In this document: one piece after another, positions 25,936 to 35,512 of the stretch
How the letters are laid out: each line of letters opens with the position of its first letter
Position numbering within the stretch: position 1 is the stretch's first letter
Origin: an uncultured Amphritea sp.
GTDB lineage: Bacteria; Pseudomonadota; Gammaproteobacteria; Pseudomonadales; Balneatricaceae
DNA: 64,000 nt
Direction: 5' to 3'
Assembly: GCF_937127095.1 (NCBI RefSeq)
Contig: NZ_CAKZLP010000084.1
Location: 85,377-149,376 of the forward strand
The notes under the pieces: generated by a model
Database searches by the model: none
What the model saw: the letters and a program-made list of their open reading frames with translations, nothing else
What the model was told of the DNA's origin: nothing
Program-made: the position numbers and the translations under genes

Positions 25936-27543
25936 GTGAGATATTTAAACGCGATCTGCGCCTGCCTGCTGGGTTTGCTGATCAGTACCAGTGTCTTGGC
26001 GGAGACGCCCTCTGAGGCTCAGAAGCCTTTATTGCTGGAACTGACCGAGGTGAAACTCAGCAAGGCTCTGCCTGTGTTACAGCAGCTGGAAGCAAGTGAA
26101 GGGGCCGATATGATGGCTCTGTTCAAGACGATGCTGAACGGCGATCTCTATTACGAAAAAGAGACCAAACGTCTTATCGCAGCTCTCAAAGAGCAAAGTG
26201 TCACCCGCTATTCTGACCTGTTTACGGGTGCCGCTCTTAATGAGCTTAGCAGTAACCAGGTTAAGAAAATAAAAGTCAATAATACCCTGCGGGGCTATCT
26301 GGGTGAGGCAATTGCCCGGATGCAACTGAACCATCCTGACTCCGCCGTGAGAACGGATGCGGTTCGCTCACTGTTCTCCGATCTGGGACCCAATACCATT
26401 GAACTGATTCGAACTGCCCGCCTGAATGAGCAGAGTCGCTCGGTTCAGGAGGTGATGGATGTTGCCCTGGCACTCTATCGCGCTGCACATTCCGACGATG
26501 CCACTGAACGGCTGCAAGCGGTCAAGGACCTTGAAGGCAGTCTGGAACCGGAAGTGCGCAACCAGCTAACGAAGCTGGCAGAAAATGATCCTTCTCGCAG
26601 TGTCCGCAAAGCGGCGCAGATCGGGCTGGATAAAATTGATCAACAGGCTGAGATGTATGGTTTTATCAATCAGCTGTTTTTTGGCCTGAGTTTAGGCTCG
26701 GTGCTGCTGCTGGCGGCGATCGGTCTGGCGATCACCTTCGGGGTGATGGGCGTTATTAATATGGCCCACGGCGAGATGATTATGCTGGGTGCCTATACCA
26801 CTTATGTAGTGCAGCTGATGCTGCCGAATATGATTGAGTACTCGCTGTGGATTGCGGTGCCGCTGGCCTTTATGGTGTCCGGTTTGGCGGGTATTCTGAT
26901 TGAACGTCTGGTGATTCGTCACCTGCATGGCCGGCCACTGGAAACCCTGTTGGCGACCTTTGGTATCAGTCTGATCTTGCAACAACTGGTTCGTACCGTG
27001 TTTTCACCCCTTAACCGCCAGGTGGCAACGCCTGAATGGATGAGTGGTTCTATCGAGATTAATCCGTTACTCAGTCTGACCCTCAACCGTCTCTATATTG
27101 TCGCCTTTGCGTTGTTGGTCTTCATGATTCTGTTGATCGTGCTGAAGAAAACCTCGCTGGGCCTGAATGTACGGGCGGTATCGCAGAACCGGGATATGGC
27201 GAAAGCGATGGGTATCCGTACCGACCGTGTGGATGCGATGACCTTTGGCCTGGGGTCGGGGATTGCCGGTATCGCCGGTGTTGCCCTGAGTCAGCTGACC
27301 AACGTCGGGCCAAACCTTGGCCAAGCATACATTATTGATTCCTTTATGGTGGTGGTGTTCGGCGGCGTCGGCAACCTCTGGGGTACGTTGGTTGCTGCCT
27401 TTACCCTGGGTGTCGCCAACAAGTTTATTGAACCAGTTACCGGTGCAGTGCTGGCGAGTATTCTGGTGTTGGTGTTTATCATTCTGTTTATCCAGAAACG
27501 TCCTAAAGGGCTGTTTCCTCAGAAAGGGAGGGCGGCAGAATGA
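25936..27543 (+). CDS. urtB: Urea ABC transporter, permease UrtB
   Basis: 535 residues from a GTG start (GGAG at 25925). A signal peptide (MRYLNAICACLLGLLISTSVLA) precedes a 200-residue, charged helical-repeat region (HPDSAVRTDAVRSLFSDLGPNT, DPSRSVRKAAQIGLDKI; HEAT-like) that is typical of the long UrtB form and likely periplasmic. Residues about 240-530 are the LivH-type membrane domain: GLAITFGVMGVINMAHGEMIMLGAY, FGGVGNLWGTLVAAFTLG. Four-base overlap with urtC. Confidence 0.95.
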   Translation: MRYLNAICACLLGLLISTSVLAETPSEAQKPLLLELTEVKLSKALPVLQQLEASEGADMMALFKTMLNGDLYYEKETKRLIAALKEQSVTRYSDLFTGAALNELSSNQVKKIKVNNTLRGYLGEAIARMQLNHPDSAVRTDAVRSLFSDLGPNTIELIRTARLNEQSRSVQEVMDVALALYRAAHSDDATERLQAVKDLEGSLEPEVRNQLTKLAENDPSRSVRKAAQIGLDKIDQQAEMYGFINQLFFGLSLGSVLLLAAIGLAITFGVMGVINMAHGEMIMLGAYTTYVVQLMLPNMIEYSLWIAVPLAFMVSGLAGILIERLVIRHLHGRPLETLLATFGISLILQQLVRTVFSPLNRQVATPEWMSGSIEINPLLSLTLNRLYIVAFALLVFMILLIVLKKTSLGLNVRAVSQNRDMAKAMGIRTDRVDAMTFGLGSGIAGIAGVALSQLTNVGPNLGQAYIIDSFMVVVFGGVGNLWGTLVAAFTLGVANKFIEPVTGAVLASILVLVFIILFIQKRPKGLFPQKGRAAE

Positions 27544-28712
27544 GTTCTTTTCTAACTAACTTTATGAGCTTTTCCAGAATTAACGGTGAGAGCAAGGTTG
27601 CGCCTTTTGTGGTGCTGCTGCTGGCGGTAACTGCGCTGGCCTCAGCCAGTAATCTGCTGATGCCACAGGATTCTGTTTTCTATGTGTCCACCTATACCAT
27701 CACCCTGTTAGGTAAGTATCTTTGCTATGCCATGCTGGCACTGGCGGTGGATGTGATCTGGGGTTACTGCGGTATTCTCAGCCTGGGACACGGCGCATTC
27801 TTCGCCCTGGGTGGCTATGCCATGGGCATGTATCTGATGCGTCAGATCGGTGACCGGGGTGTTTATGGTAACCCGGAGCTGCCCGACTTTATGGTGTTCC
27901 TCAACTGGAGTGAACTGCCCTGGTTCTGGCAGGGTATGGATCAGTTCTGGGTGGCGATGCTGATGGTGTTGCTGGTGCCGGGTATTCTGGCCTATGTGTT
28001 TGGCTGGCTGGCGTTTCGCTCACGGGTAACCGGGGTGTATCTGTCGATTATGACCCAGGCGCTGACCTATGCTTTGCTACTGTCATTCTTCCGCAATGAG
28101 ATGGGTTTTGGTGGCAACAACGGTCTGACCGACTTTAAAGATATTATCGGCTTTGATCTGCAATCGGATAACACCCGGGTTTCACTCTTTATTATCACTG
28201 CGCTACTGTTGTGCGGGCTGCTGGTATTGAGCAAGAAAATTATGCAAACCCGCTTTGGTAAAGTGATTGTGGCGATCCGTGATGGTGAAAGCCGGGCGCG
28301 CTTTATCGGTTATCGTACGGAAAACTATAAAGTCTGGCTGTTTGTTTACTCCGCCATGATTGCCGGTATCGCGGGGGCGCTGTATGTACCCCAGGTAGGT
28401 ATTATCAATCCGGGCGAGTTTTCACCGATCAACTCGATTGAGATCGTCATCTGGGTGGCGGTGGGTGGCCGCGGAACTCTGATCGGCGCGATTATCGGCG
28501 CGATTCTGGTGAACTATGCCAAGACTAAATTTACCGCCATTATGCCGGACGGCTGGCTGTTTGCGCTGGGTGCAATGTTTGTACTGGTGACCCTGTATCT
28601 GCCCAAAGGTCTGATGGGGCTTGTTGCTCAGCTCAAAGATCAGCAACTTCAATCGAAGCAGCGGAGTGCGAATAACAGTTCGAATGAAAAAGCAGAGGAG
28701 GGCCACGCATGA
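27540..28712 (+). CDS. urtC: Urea ABC transporter, permease UrtC
   Basis: 390 residues, LivM-type permease with about ten helices. CGILSLGHGAFFALGGYAMGMYLM and VGGRGTLIGAIIGAILVNYAKT (the ATPase-contact region) are characteristic. The C-terminal tail (KDQQLQSKQRSANNSSNEKAEEGHA) is hydrophilic and cytosolic. It pairs with UrtB to form the channel and overlaps both neighbours by 4 bp, so translation of urtBCDE is coupled. Confidence 0.95.
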   Translation: MSSFLTNFMSFSRINGESKVAPFVVLLLAVTALASASNLLMPQDSVFYVSTYTITLLGKYLCYAMLALAVDVIWGYCGILSLGHGAFFALGGYAMGMYLMRQIGDRGVYGNPELPDFMVFLNWSELPWFWQGMDQFWVAMLMVLLVPGILAYVFGWLAFRSRVTGVYLSIMTQALTYALLLSFFRNEMGFGGNNGLTDFKDIIGFDLQSDNTRVSLFIITALLLCGLLVLSKKIMQTRFGKVIVAIRDGESRARFIGYRTENYKVWLFVYSAMIAGIAGALYVPQVGIINPGEFSPINSIEIVIWVAVGGRGTLIGAIIGAILVNYAKTKFTAIMPDGWLFALGAMFVLVTLYLPKGLMGLVAQLKDQQLQSKQRSANNSSNEKAEEGHA

Positions 28713-29542
28713 GCATACTCGAGAGTACCCGCGAAGTAATGCGCCGGGATCAGGTCTGGCCGTTTCTGCAAGACCATGATCAGAAGGTGGATATCTCCCA
28801 TCAGGTGTTGCTCTATGTTGAGGGACTGAATCTGAGCTTCGATGGTTTTAAGGCACTGAATGATCTGAACCTCTATATCAATGATGGCGAACTGCGCTGT
28901 CTTATCGGTGCTAACGGTGCTGGCAAGACCACGTTGATGGATGTGATTACCGGTAAAACTAAGTGCGATAGTGGTACGGTTTATTTTGGTCAGTCGCTGA
29001 ACCTGCTGGAGAAAGATGAGGCGGAGATCGCTCAGTTGGGTATTGGCCGTAAGTTTCAGAAACCGACGGTGTTTGAAGCCCATACCGTGATGGATAACCT
29101 GGAACTGTCGCTGAAGTCTAATAAATCGGTGATGCCGACCCTGTTCGCCACCCTTAACAGTGCTGAGTATGACCAGATCGATCATGTACTGGAGACTATC
29201 GGTCTGAAAGGTGAACGGATGATGCTGGCGGGCTCTCTGTCCCATGGTCAGAAACAGTGGCTGGAGATCGGTATGTTGCTGATGGCCAATCCCCGCCTGT
29301 TGTTGGTGGATGAGCCGGTCGCAGGGATGACCGTGCAGGAGGGCGAACGCACCGCCGAGCTGCTCACCTCGCTGGCAGGCGAGCGCACGGTGGTGGTGGT
29401 TGAGCACGATATGGAGTTTGTTCGCAGTATTGCCCGCACGGTGACGGTATTGCATCAGGGCTCCGTGCTGGCAGAGGGCACCATGGATGAGATCCAGAAT
29501 AATCAGGATGTGATTGAAGTGTATCTGGGAGAAGCGCCATGA
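28709..29542 (+). CDS. urtD: Urea ABC transporter, ATPase UrtD
   Basis: 277 residues, LivG-type ATPase. It has Walker A GANGAGKTT (about residue 70), the signature LSHGQKQWLEIGMLL (variant of LSGGQ), Walker B LLLVDEPVAGMT and the switch His in VVVEHDMEFV. The N-terminal 40 residues (MSILESTREVMRRDQVWPFLQDHDQ) are an extension common in UrtD. Overlaps urtC and urtE by 4 bp each. Confidence 0.95.
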   Translation: MSILESTREVMRRDQVWPFLQDHDQKVDISHQVLLYVEGLNLSFDGFKALNDLNLYINDGELRCLIGANGAGKTTLMDVITGKTKCDSGTVYFGQSLNLLEKDEAEIAQLGIGRKFQKPTVFEAHTVMDNLELSLKSNKSVMPTLFATLNSAEYDQIDHVLETIGLKGERMMLAGSLSHGQKQWLEIGMLLMANPRLLLVDEPVAGMTVQEGERTAELLTSLAGERTVVVVEHDMEFVRSIARTVTVLHQGSVLAEGTMDEIQNNQDVIEVYLGEAP

Positions 29543-30234
29543 TCAGTATTAAAAATGTTAACCAGTTTTATGGTGGCACACAGATTCTCTGGGATCTTAA
29601 CCTGGATATTAAGCCGGGCTCCTGTACCTGTATTATGGGCCGCAACGGGGTGGGTAAAACCACACTGTTAAAGTGCATTATGGGGCTGTTGCCGGTCAGC
29701 AGCGGCGAGATTCTGCTGGAAGGTGAAGCGCTGCAGAATAAAAAAGCCGAGTTACGCGCCCCTGCGGGCATCGGTTATGTCCCCCAGGGCCGGGATATCT
29801 TTCCGCTGCTGACCGTCGAAGAGAATCTCAAAGTGGGTCTGCCGATCCGTAAGGATGGCGCAAAAGAGATTCCGGATAAGATTTTTGAGCTGTTTCCGGT
29901 GCTGAAAGAGATGTTGCAACGGCGGGGCGGCGACCTTTCCGGTGGTCAGCAACAACAGCTGGCCATTGGCCGGGCACTGGTGCTGGAGCCAAAAGTGCTG
30001 ATTCTGGATGAACCGAACGAAGGCATCCAACCAAATATTGTCAAACAGATTGGAGATGTTATTCTGAAGCTCAATAAGGAAGAGGGACTGACAGTGATTC
30101 TGATTGAGCAGAAGTTGGGCTTTGCCCGCCGGGTTGGCGAAGAGTTTCGTTTGATGGAACGGGGTCGGGTGGTTGCCAGTGACCGCATGGATAACCTGAG
30201 TGAGGATCTGATCCGCCAATATCTGGCGGTGTAA
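29539..30234 (+). CDS. urtE: Urea ABC transporter, ATPase UrtE
   Basis: 231 residues, LivF-type ATPase. Walker A GRNGVGKTTLL, Q-loop GYVPQGRDIFPLLTVEENL, signature LSGGQQQQLAIGRAL and Walker B LILDEPNEGIQPNIV are intact. It forms the heterodimeric motor with UrtD. ureD follows after three bases, so transport and hydrolysis genes are one transcription unit. Confidence 0.96.
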   Translation: MISIKNVNQFYGGTQILWDLNLDIKPGSCTCIMGRNGVGKTTLLKCIMGLLPVSSGEILLEGEALQNKKAELRAPAGIGYVPQGRDIFPLLTVEENLKVGLPIRKDGAKEIPDKIFELFPVLKEMLQRRGGDLSGGQQQQLAIGRALVLEPKVLILDEPNEGIQPNIVKQIGDVILKLNKEEGLTVILIEQKLGFARRVGEEFRLMERGRVVASDRMDNLSEDLIRQYLAV

Positions 30235-30237
30235 ACT

Positions 30238-31212
30238 ATGATCAGTTTGTCTGAACCGGCCTTGTCTGAACCTCAGCTGTCTGAATCTGAGTTGTTTGAA
30301 TCTGAGTTGTCTCAGCTGAAAGAAGGCGCCCCTGAATCCCTTCAGCAGAAAAAAGCCTCAGCCTGGAACGCCGAACTGTCGCTGCAGTTTGGCCGCACAG
30401 CCCGGGGCACTGTACTGCAACGCGCTGAACACCAGGGGCCTCTCTATGTGCAGAAAGCGTTTTATCCCGAAGGGCCGGATCTGGCTCAGGTCTATCTGCT
30501 GCATCCGCCGGGCGGCATGGTTTCCGGTGACCGTCTGCAAATCACCGTTGACTGTAAGGATGGCAGCCATGCGTTGTTAACCACTCCCGGCGCTGGCCGT
30601 GTCTACCGGGCACGCCCTGATCGCAGCCTGCAACACCAGACCAATACACTCAATCTAAGTGCTGGCAGCTCAGTCGAGTGGTTACCGATGGAAACCATTC
30701 TCTATCCCGACGCCTGTACCCGGCTGGACACCCATGTGAACCTGGCGGATGACGCCCGCTTCATCGGCTGGGAGATCACCAGCCTGGGAATGCCCAATCA
30801 AAACCTGCCGTTTGACAGCGGTAATCTGTCACAAACCCTGCAGATCAACCGTGATGAGCGGATTCTGCTGCGCGAGCGGCTGCAGATCGATGACCGTAAC
30901 CGAGCGTTGCTGAGGGGCAGTGCCGGATTGCGCGGACTTCCGGTGACCGGTTTGATGGTTGCCGGGCCGTTTACGATGGCGGATACTCAAACCACTGAAC
31001 CGGCGATCGATCTGATGGTAAAACAACTACGTCAGCTGACAACCGACTGCGACGCGCTGGCGTCTGTCAGCCTGACCGGTGAGTTTATGACGATTCGCTA
31101 TCTGGGAAACCGGACCGATCAGGCAATGAAACTGTTTATTCGCTGCTGGCATGAGATTAGGCCGCAACTACTGGGGCGTGAGGCATGCGAGCCGCGTATT
31201 TGGGCGACCTGA
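30238..31212 (+). CDS. ureD: Urease accessory protein UreD
   Basis: 324 residues. UreD is the scaffold that binds apo-urease and, with UreF and UreG, delivers nickel and CO2 to the active site. The core is typical: LSLQFGRTARGTVLQRAEHQGPLYVQKAFYPEG, HPPGGMVSGDRLQI, TTPGAGRVYRA, ARFIGWEITSLGMP. Before the core there is an unusual N-terminal tract of SEP/SE-S-E-L repeats (residues 4-24; SEPALSEPQLSESELFESEL), absent from ordinary UreD. It begins 3 bp after urtE. Confidence 0.95.
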   Translation: MISLSEPALSEPQLSESELFESELSQLKEGAPESLQQKKASAWNAELSLQFGRTARGTVLQRAEHQGPLYVQKAFYPEGPDLAQVYLLHPPGGMVSGDRLQITVDCKDGSHALLTTPGAGRVYRARPDRSLQHQTNTLNLSAGSSVEWLPMETILYPDACTRLDTHVNLADDARFIGWEITSLGMPNQNLPFDSGNLSQTLQINRDERILLRERLQIDDRNRALLRGSAGLRGLPVTGLMVAGPFTMADTQTTEPAIDLMVKQLRQLTTDCDALASVSLTGEFMTIRYLGNRTDQAMKLFIRCWHEIRPQLLGREACEPRIWAT

Positions 31213-31279
31213 TTACTGTGAATTCTGCCAGCGTTCATCCTGTGAGCGCCACGAACGAGATAAGTTAAAGGAATAGATG

Positions 31280-31582
31280 ATGGAACTGCTGCCAAGAGAG
31301 AAAGATAAATTACTGGTGTTTACTGCGGCCCTGCTGGCCGAACGTCGCCTTAACCGGGGTTTGAAACTGAACTATCCGGAAGCGATGGCCTTCCTGACCA
31401 TGGAGATCATGGAGGGTGCACGGGATGGTAAAACGGTTGCCGAGCTGATGGGCTATGGTAAAACCCTGCTGAGTGCCGATCAGGTGATGGACGGGGTGAT
31501 AGAACTGATCCATGAAGTGCAGGTGGAAGCGACCTTCCCGGATGGGACCAAACTGGTCACCGTACATAACCCGATCTGCTGA
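31280..31582 (+). CDS. ureA: Urease gamma subunit
   Basis: 100 residues, standard length for a separate gamma subunit. MELLPREKDKLLVFTAALLAERRLNRGLKLNYPEAMAF and FPDGTKLVTVHNPI are diagnostic. Two ATGs in a row (31277, 31280); the second has the better distance from AAGGA (31268-31272) and matches the family start. Part of the (UreABC)3 nickel enzyme that splits urea into ammonia and carbamate. Confidence 0.96.
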   Translation: MELLPREKDKLLVFTAALLAERRLNRGLKLNYPEAMAFLTMEIMEGARDGKTVAELMGYGKTLLSADQVMDGVIELIHEVQVEATFPDGTKLVTVHNPIC

Positions 31583-31594
31583 GAGGAGAAGACG

Positions 31595-31921
31595 ATGATT
31601 CCTGGAGAGATACAGGCCGCAAAAGGCACCATTGAGTTGAACGAGGGACGCAAAACGATCTCCCTGCGGGTGGAAAATCGAGGTGATCGACCGGTGCAAA
31701 TCGGCTCTCACTACCATTTCTATGAGGTGAACCCGGCGCTTGAGTTTGATCGTGAACTCGCGCGGGGCTTCCGTCTGAATATTATTTCCGGCACGGCGGT
31801 GCGTTTTGAGCCGGGCCAGGGGCGTGAAGTTGAACTGGTTGAATATGCCGGCAGCCGCACCGTCTATGGTTTTCGGGGCGATGTAATGGGCAGCTTGGAT
31901 AGTGGGGAGGATGCAGTATGA
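31595..31921 (+). CDS. ureB: Urease beta subunit
   Basis: 108 residues: MIPGEIQAAKGTIELNEGR, RGDRPVQIGSHYHFYEVNPALEFDR, GFRLNIISGTAVRFEPGQ. Full length for a separate beta subunit, with its start 13 bp after ureA and a 4-bp overlap with ureC. GAGAGGAGAAG just upstream is a strong ribosome site. Confidence 0.96.
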   Translation: MIPGEIQAAKGTIELNEGRKTISLRVENRGDRPVQIGSHYHFYEVNPALEFDRELARGFRLNIISGTAVRFEPGQGREVELVEYAGSRTVYGFRGDVMGSLDSGEDAV

Positions 31922-33624
31922 CTAAGATGGATCGTACCGCCTATGCACAGATGTTTGGCCCGACCACCGGTGACCGGGTGCGCCTGGGTGATACTGAATT
32001 GTGGATTGAGGTAGAGAAAGATTTCACCACCTACGGTGACGAGGTGAAGTTTGGTGGAGGCAAGGTAATCCGTGACGGTCAGGGCCAGAGTCAGTGCGGT
32101 AACGACGTCTGTGTTGATCTGGTGATCACCAATGCGCTGGTGCTGGATCACTGGGGTATCGTTAAAGGTGACGTCGGTATCCGTGAAGGCCGTATTTTTA
32201 AAGTCGGTAAAGCGGGTAACCCGGACACCCAGGACAACGTCGATATCATTATTGGCCCGGGTACCGAAGTGATCGCCGGAGAGGGCAGTATTCTTACAGC
32301 GGGTGGTATTGATGCCCATATCCATTTCATCTGTCCACAACAAATTGAAGAAGCGCTGATGTCCGGGGTGACCACCATGATCGGTGGCGGTACCGGACCT
32401 GCAACCGGAACTAACGCAACCACCTGTACACCGGGGCCGTGGTATATCGGTAAGATGTTACAGTCGACCGATGCGATGGCGATGAACTTTGGCTTTCTGG
32501 GTAAGGGTAACGGCAGTTTGCCGAAGCCACTGGAAGATCAGCTGGAGGCCGGTGCCTGTGGTCTGAAACTGCATGAGGACTGGGGCACTACGCCGGCGTC
32601 AATCGACAACTGTCTCTCTGTAGCCGATAAATATGATGTGCAGGTGGCGATTCATACCGACACCCTGAACGAGTCTGGCTTTGTCGATGATACCCTGGCA
32701 GCGTTTAAAGACCGGGTGATTCATACCTACCACACCGAGGGTGCCGGTGGCGGCCACGCGCCGGATATTATCCGTGCCTGTGCCTATCCCAATGTGTTGC
32801 CATCGTCGACGAATCCGACCCGCCCCTATACCCGTAATACGGTGGATGAGCATCTGGATATGTTGATGGTATGTCACCATCTGGACAGCAATATCCCTGA
32901 GGACGTGGCCTTTGCTGATTCCCGAATCCGTAAAGAGACTATCGCCGCGGAAGATATCTTCCATGACCGCGGTGCCTTCAGCATGATCTCGTCTGACTCC
33001 CAGGCGATGGGGCGTGTCGGTGAAGTCGTCACCCGTACCTGGCAGACTGCGCATAAGATGAAAACGCAGTTTGGTTTGCTGCCGGAAGATGAAACCCTGG
33101 GCTGTGATAACTTTCGTGCCCGTCGTTATATTGCCAAGTACACCATTAATCCGGCGATTGCCCACGGGATCTCTCATGAGGTAGGCTCGATTGAACCGGG
33201 TAAACTGGCGGATCTGGTATTGTGGAAACCGGCATTTTTCGGTGTTAAGCCTTTACTGATTATTAAAGGCGGCATGATCGCAGCGGCGCCAATGGGTGAT
33301 CCGAATGCCTCCATTCCAACCCCACAGCCGGTGCATTACCGGCCGATGTTTGGCTCCTTTGGTCAGGCACCCGCGAAGACCTCAGTAACCTTTGTGTCGG
33401 CTGCGGCGCTGGAAAAAGATATCGGTGGGCAACTGGGGCTGAACCGTCGTCTGGTCGCCTGTGCTAATACCCGCACTATCGGTAAGAAGGATATGGTGCA
33501 CAACGACTGGATGCCGAATATTACTGTAGATCCGCAGACCTATGAGGTGCGGGCCGATGGTGAGTTGTTAACCTGTGAACCGGCGGACGTATTGCCACTG
33601 GCTCAACTGTACAACTTGTTTTAA
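31918..33624 (+). CDS. ureC: Urease alpha subunit (catalytic)
   Basis: 568 residues. All expected metal and catalytic features are visible: GGIDAHIHFICPQQ (nickel His pair), GLKLHEDWG (Lys that is carbamylated and bridges two nickel ions), VAIHTDTLNESGF, HTEGAGGGHAPDI, and the mobile-flap MVCHHLD with Cys and catalytic His, followed by DSRIRKETIAAEDIFHD. The C-terminal KDMVHNDWMPNITVDPQTYEVRADGELL is standard. Cytosolic; nothing suggests loss of function. Confidence 0.97.
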   Translation: MTKMDRTAYAQMFGPTTGDRVRLGDTELWIEVEKDFTTYGDEVKFGGGKVIRDGQGQSQCGNDVCVDLVITNALVLDHWGIVKGDVGIREGRIFKVGKAGNPDTQDNVDIIIGPGTEVIAGEGSILTAGGIDAHIHFICPQQIEEALMSGVTTMIGGGTGPATGTNATTCTPGPWYIGKMLQSTDAMAMNFGFLGKGNGSLPKPLEDQLEAGACGLKLHEDWGTTPASIDNCLSVADKYDVQVAIHTDTLNESGFVDDTLAAFKDRVIHTYHTEGAGGGHAPDIIRACAYPNVLPSSTNPTRPYTRNTVDEHLDMLMVCHHLDSNIPEDVAFADSRIRKETIAAEDIFHDRGAFSMISSDSQAMGRVGEVVTRTWQTAHKMKTQFGLLPEDETLGCDNFRARRYIAKYTINPAIAHGISHEVGSIEPGKLADLVLWKPAFFGVKPLLIIKGGMIAAAPMGDPNASIPTPQPVHYRPMFGSFGQAPAKTSVTFVSAAALEKDIGGQLGLNRRLVACANTRTIGKKDMVHNDWMPNITVDPQTYEVRADGELLTCEPADVLPLAQLYNLF

Positions 33625-33678
33625 GTGAAGCTGTTTTTAAAGCGTGCTTTTTTAAAGCCTGTTTTTTAAGGAAAAGAG

Positions 33679-34125
33679 ATGCTGGAAGTTTATGAGCGCT
33701 TAGGCGATCACTGCCACGAAACGGTGTATACCACCGTGGTGCTGAGTCAGGAACAGAGAGATCGAGGCCGGTTGAAACTGACCGGGGAGAATGGCGAAGA
33801 GGTTCGCCTGTTTCTGGAGCGGGGCAAGCCGTTGCTGGTCGGTGAATATCTGAAAACCAGTTGTGGTAAATTTATAAAGGTTGAAGGTGCGGTGGAAGCG
33901 GTCACACACGCAGAGTGTGATGACTGGCAGACCTTTGCCCGGGCCTGTTATCACCTGGGCAACCGTCACGTGAAACTGCAGGTAGGGGAGCGCTGGTTAA
34001 GGATGCAGCCGGATCATGTACTGGAGGAGATGCTGGAACTGTTAGGCCTGAGCCTCACCCATTTGGAAGACGTATTTGTACCGGAATCAGGAGCCTACAG
34101 TAATGGCGGCCATCACCACCACTGA
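33679..34125 (+). CDS. ureE: Urease accessory nickel chaperone UreE
   Basis: 148 residues. The N-terminal peptide-binding domain is followed by the metal-binding domain with RACYHLGNRHVKLQ (conserved GNRH, central nickel His) and DHVLEEMLELLG. A short His-rich tail (GGHHHH) ends the protein and may store or pass nickel. The end of ureE overlaps the start of ureF by 23 bp. AAGGAAAAG at 33668-33676 is the ribosome site. Confidence 0.95.
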   Translation: MLEVYERLGDHCHETVYTTVVLSQEQRDRGRLKLTGENGEEVRLFLERGKPLLVGEYLKTSCGKFIKVEGAVEAVTHAECDDWQTFARACYHLGNRHVKLQVGERWLRMQPDHVLEEMLELLGLSLTHLEDVFVPESGAYSNGGHHHH

Positions 34126-34783
34126 TACCGCACTGTTAAGGCTGATGCAGCTGAGCAGTGTCAGTCTGCCGGTGGGTGGCTATGCCTTCTCTCAGGGGTT
34201 GGAGTTTGCCATTGAGAGTGGCTGGATCAGAAACGCACCGCAGGTGTCTGAGTGGCTGGAGCAGCAGCTGCTCTATTCGGTCGCCCAGACCGATCTGCCA
34301 TTGCTACGACTGGCAATGACAGCTGCCGCTGAACAAAATCAGATTCAGCTGCAACAGTGCAATGATCTGGCGCTGGCCTGCCGTGAAACCCGTGAGCTGC
34401 GACTCACAGACAGCGCGATGGGGGAGGCGATGAACCGCTTGCTGGTCAGTCTTAATCTGTCCCAGCCGTTGCCAACATCCGCTGAGTTAAGCTTTGTGGT
34501 GCTGTTTGGTATCGCCGCGCAAAACTGGCAGATCGATTATCCGACCACCGCGCTGGGGTTTCTCTGGTCATGGCTGGAAAATCAGGTTGCTGCCGCGACT
34601 AAACTGGTCCCTCTGGGCCAGACCCAGGCTCAGCAGTTGCTGGGCGAGCTGCAACCGTTGTTACCCTTGGCGATCAGTCGGGCAAAACAGGTTGCAGAAG
34701 ATGAGATTGGTAATGGTCTGCAGGGGCTGGCAATCGCCAGTGCGGGCCATGAAACACAGTATTCAAGATTATTCCGTTCCTGA
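34103..34783 (+). CDS. ureF: Urease accessory protein UreF
   Basis: 226 residues from ATG 34103 (CAGGAG at 34088-34093); a longer reading from 34076 lies wholly within ureE and lacks support. Core motifs: LMQLSSVSLPVGGYAFSQGLEFAIESGWI and RELRLTDSAMGEAMNRLL. UreF bridges UreD and UreG and acts as the checkpoint during nickel insertion. It is all-helical and cytosolic. Confidence 0.94.
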   Translation: MAAITTTDTALLRLMQLSSVSLPVGGYAFSQGLEFAIESGWIRNAPQVSEWLEQQLLYSVAQTDLPLLRLAMTAAAEQNQIQLQQCNDLALACRETRELRLTDSAMGEAMNRLLVSLNLSQPLPTSAELSFVVLFGIAAQNWQIDYPTTALGFLWSWLENQVAAATKLVPLGQTQAQQLLGELQPLLPLAISRAKQVAEDEIGNGLQGLAIASAGHETQYSRLFRS

Positions 34784-34821
34784 CCTGATCAGGACGAACG
34801 GTAACCTTCAGGAGAGTTAGG

Positions 34822-35484
34822 TTGAGCACACAACAGCCAGGTAAACCAAAACAAACACTGCGCATCGGCGTAGGCGGTCCGGTCGGATCGGGTAAAACAG
34901 CGCTGCTACGCTCACTCTGTTCAGCGATGCGTGAACATTACGATATTGCCGTCGTCACCAACGATATCTATACCCAGGAAGACGCTAAGTTTCTGACGCA
35001 ACATGAAGCGCTGGATGCTGACCGTATTATCGGTGTCGAGACCGGCGGTTGTCCGCATACGGCGATTCGTGAAGATGCGTCGATGAATCTTGCGGCGATT
35101 GATCAGCTGATCGCCCGTCATGGTGCGCTGGATGTGGTGTTTGTCGAAAGCGGTGGTGATAACCTCAGTGCAACCTTTAGCCCGGAGTTGTCAGATCTGA
35201 CCCTCTATGTGATCGATGTTTCAGCGGGTGATAAGATTCCCCGTAAAGGTGGCCCGGGTATTACCCGTTCCGATCTGCTGATCATCAATAAGACCGATCT
35301 GGCACCTTTAGTAGGCGCATCCCTGGAAGTGATGGATGTGGATGCAAAACGGATGCGCGGTGACCGCCCCTTTGTCTTTTCAAATTTGAAGAAAGCGGAG
35401 GGTTTGCAACAGATTATTGATTTTATTGTATCCGAAGGGATGCTTGAGTCGAAGCAACTGCCACCCGTTAAGGCCGTTGTCTGA
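34822..35484 (+). CDS. ureG: Urease accessory GTPase UreG
   Basis: 220 residues from a TTG start preceded by AGGAGAG. SIMIBI GTPase with P-loop GVGGPVGSGKTALL, VVTNDIYTQEDAKFL, the nickel-binding Cys-Pro-His of ETGGCPHTAIREDAS, VESGGDNLSATFSPEL, and NKTDLAPLVGA for guanine recognition. GTP hydrolysis drives transfer of nickel from UreE to urease. Confidence 0.96.
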   Translation: MSTQQPGKPKQTLRIGVGGPVGSGKTALLRSLCSAMREHYDIAVVTNDIYTQEDAKFLTQHEALDADRIIGVETGGCPHTAIREDASMNLAAIDQLIARHGALDVVFVESGGDNLSATFSPELSDLTLYVIDVSAGDKIPRKGGPGITRSDLLIINKTDLAPLVGASLEVMDVDAKRMRGDRPFVFSNLKKAEGLQQIIDFIVSEGMLESKQLPPVKAVV

Positions 35485-35512
35485 AATTTAATAGGATAGT
35501 AAGGAGCACACA

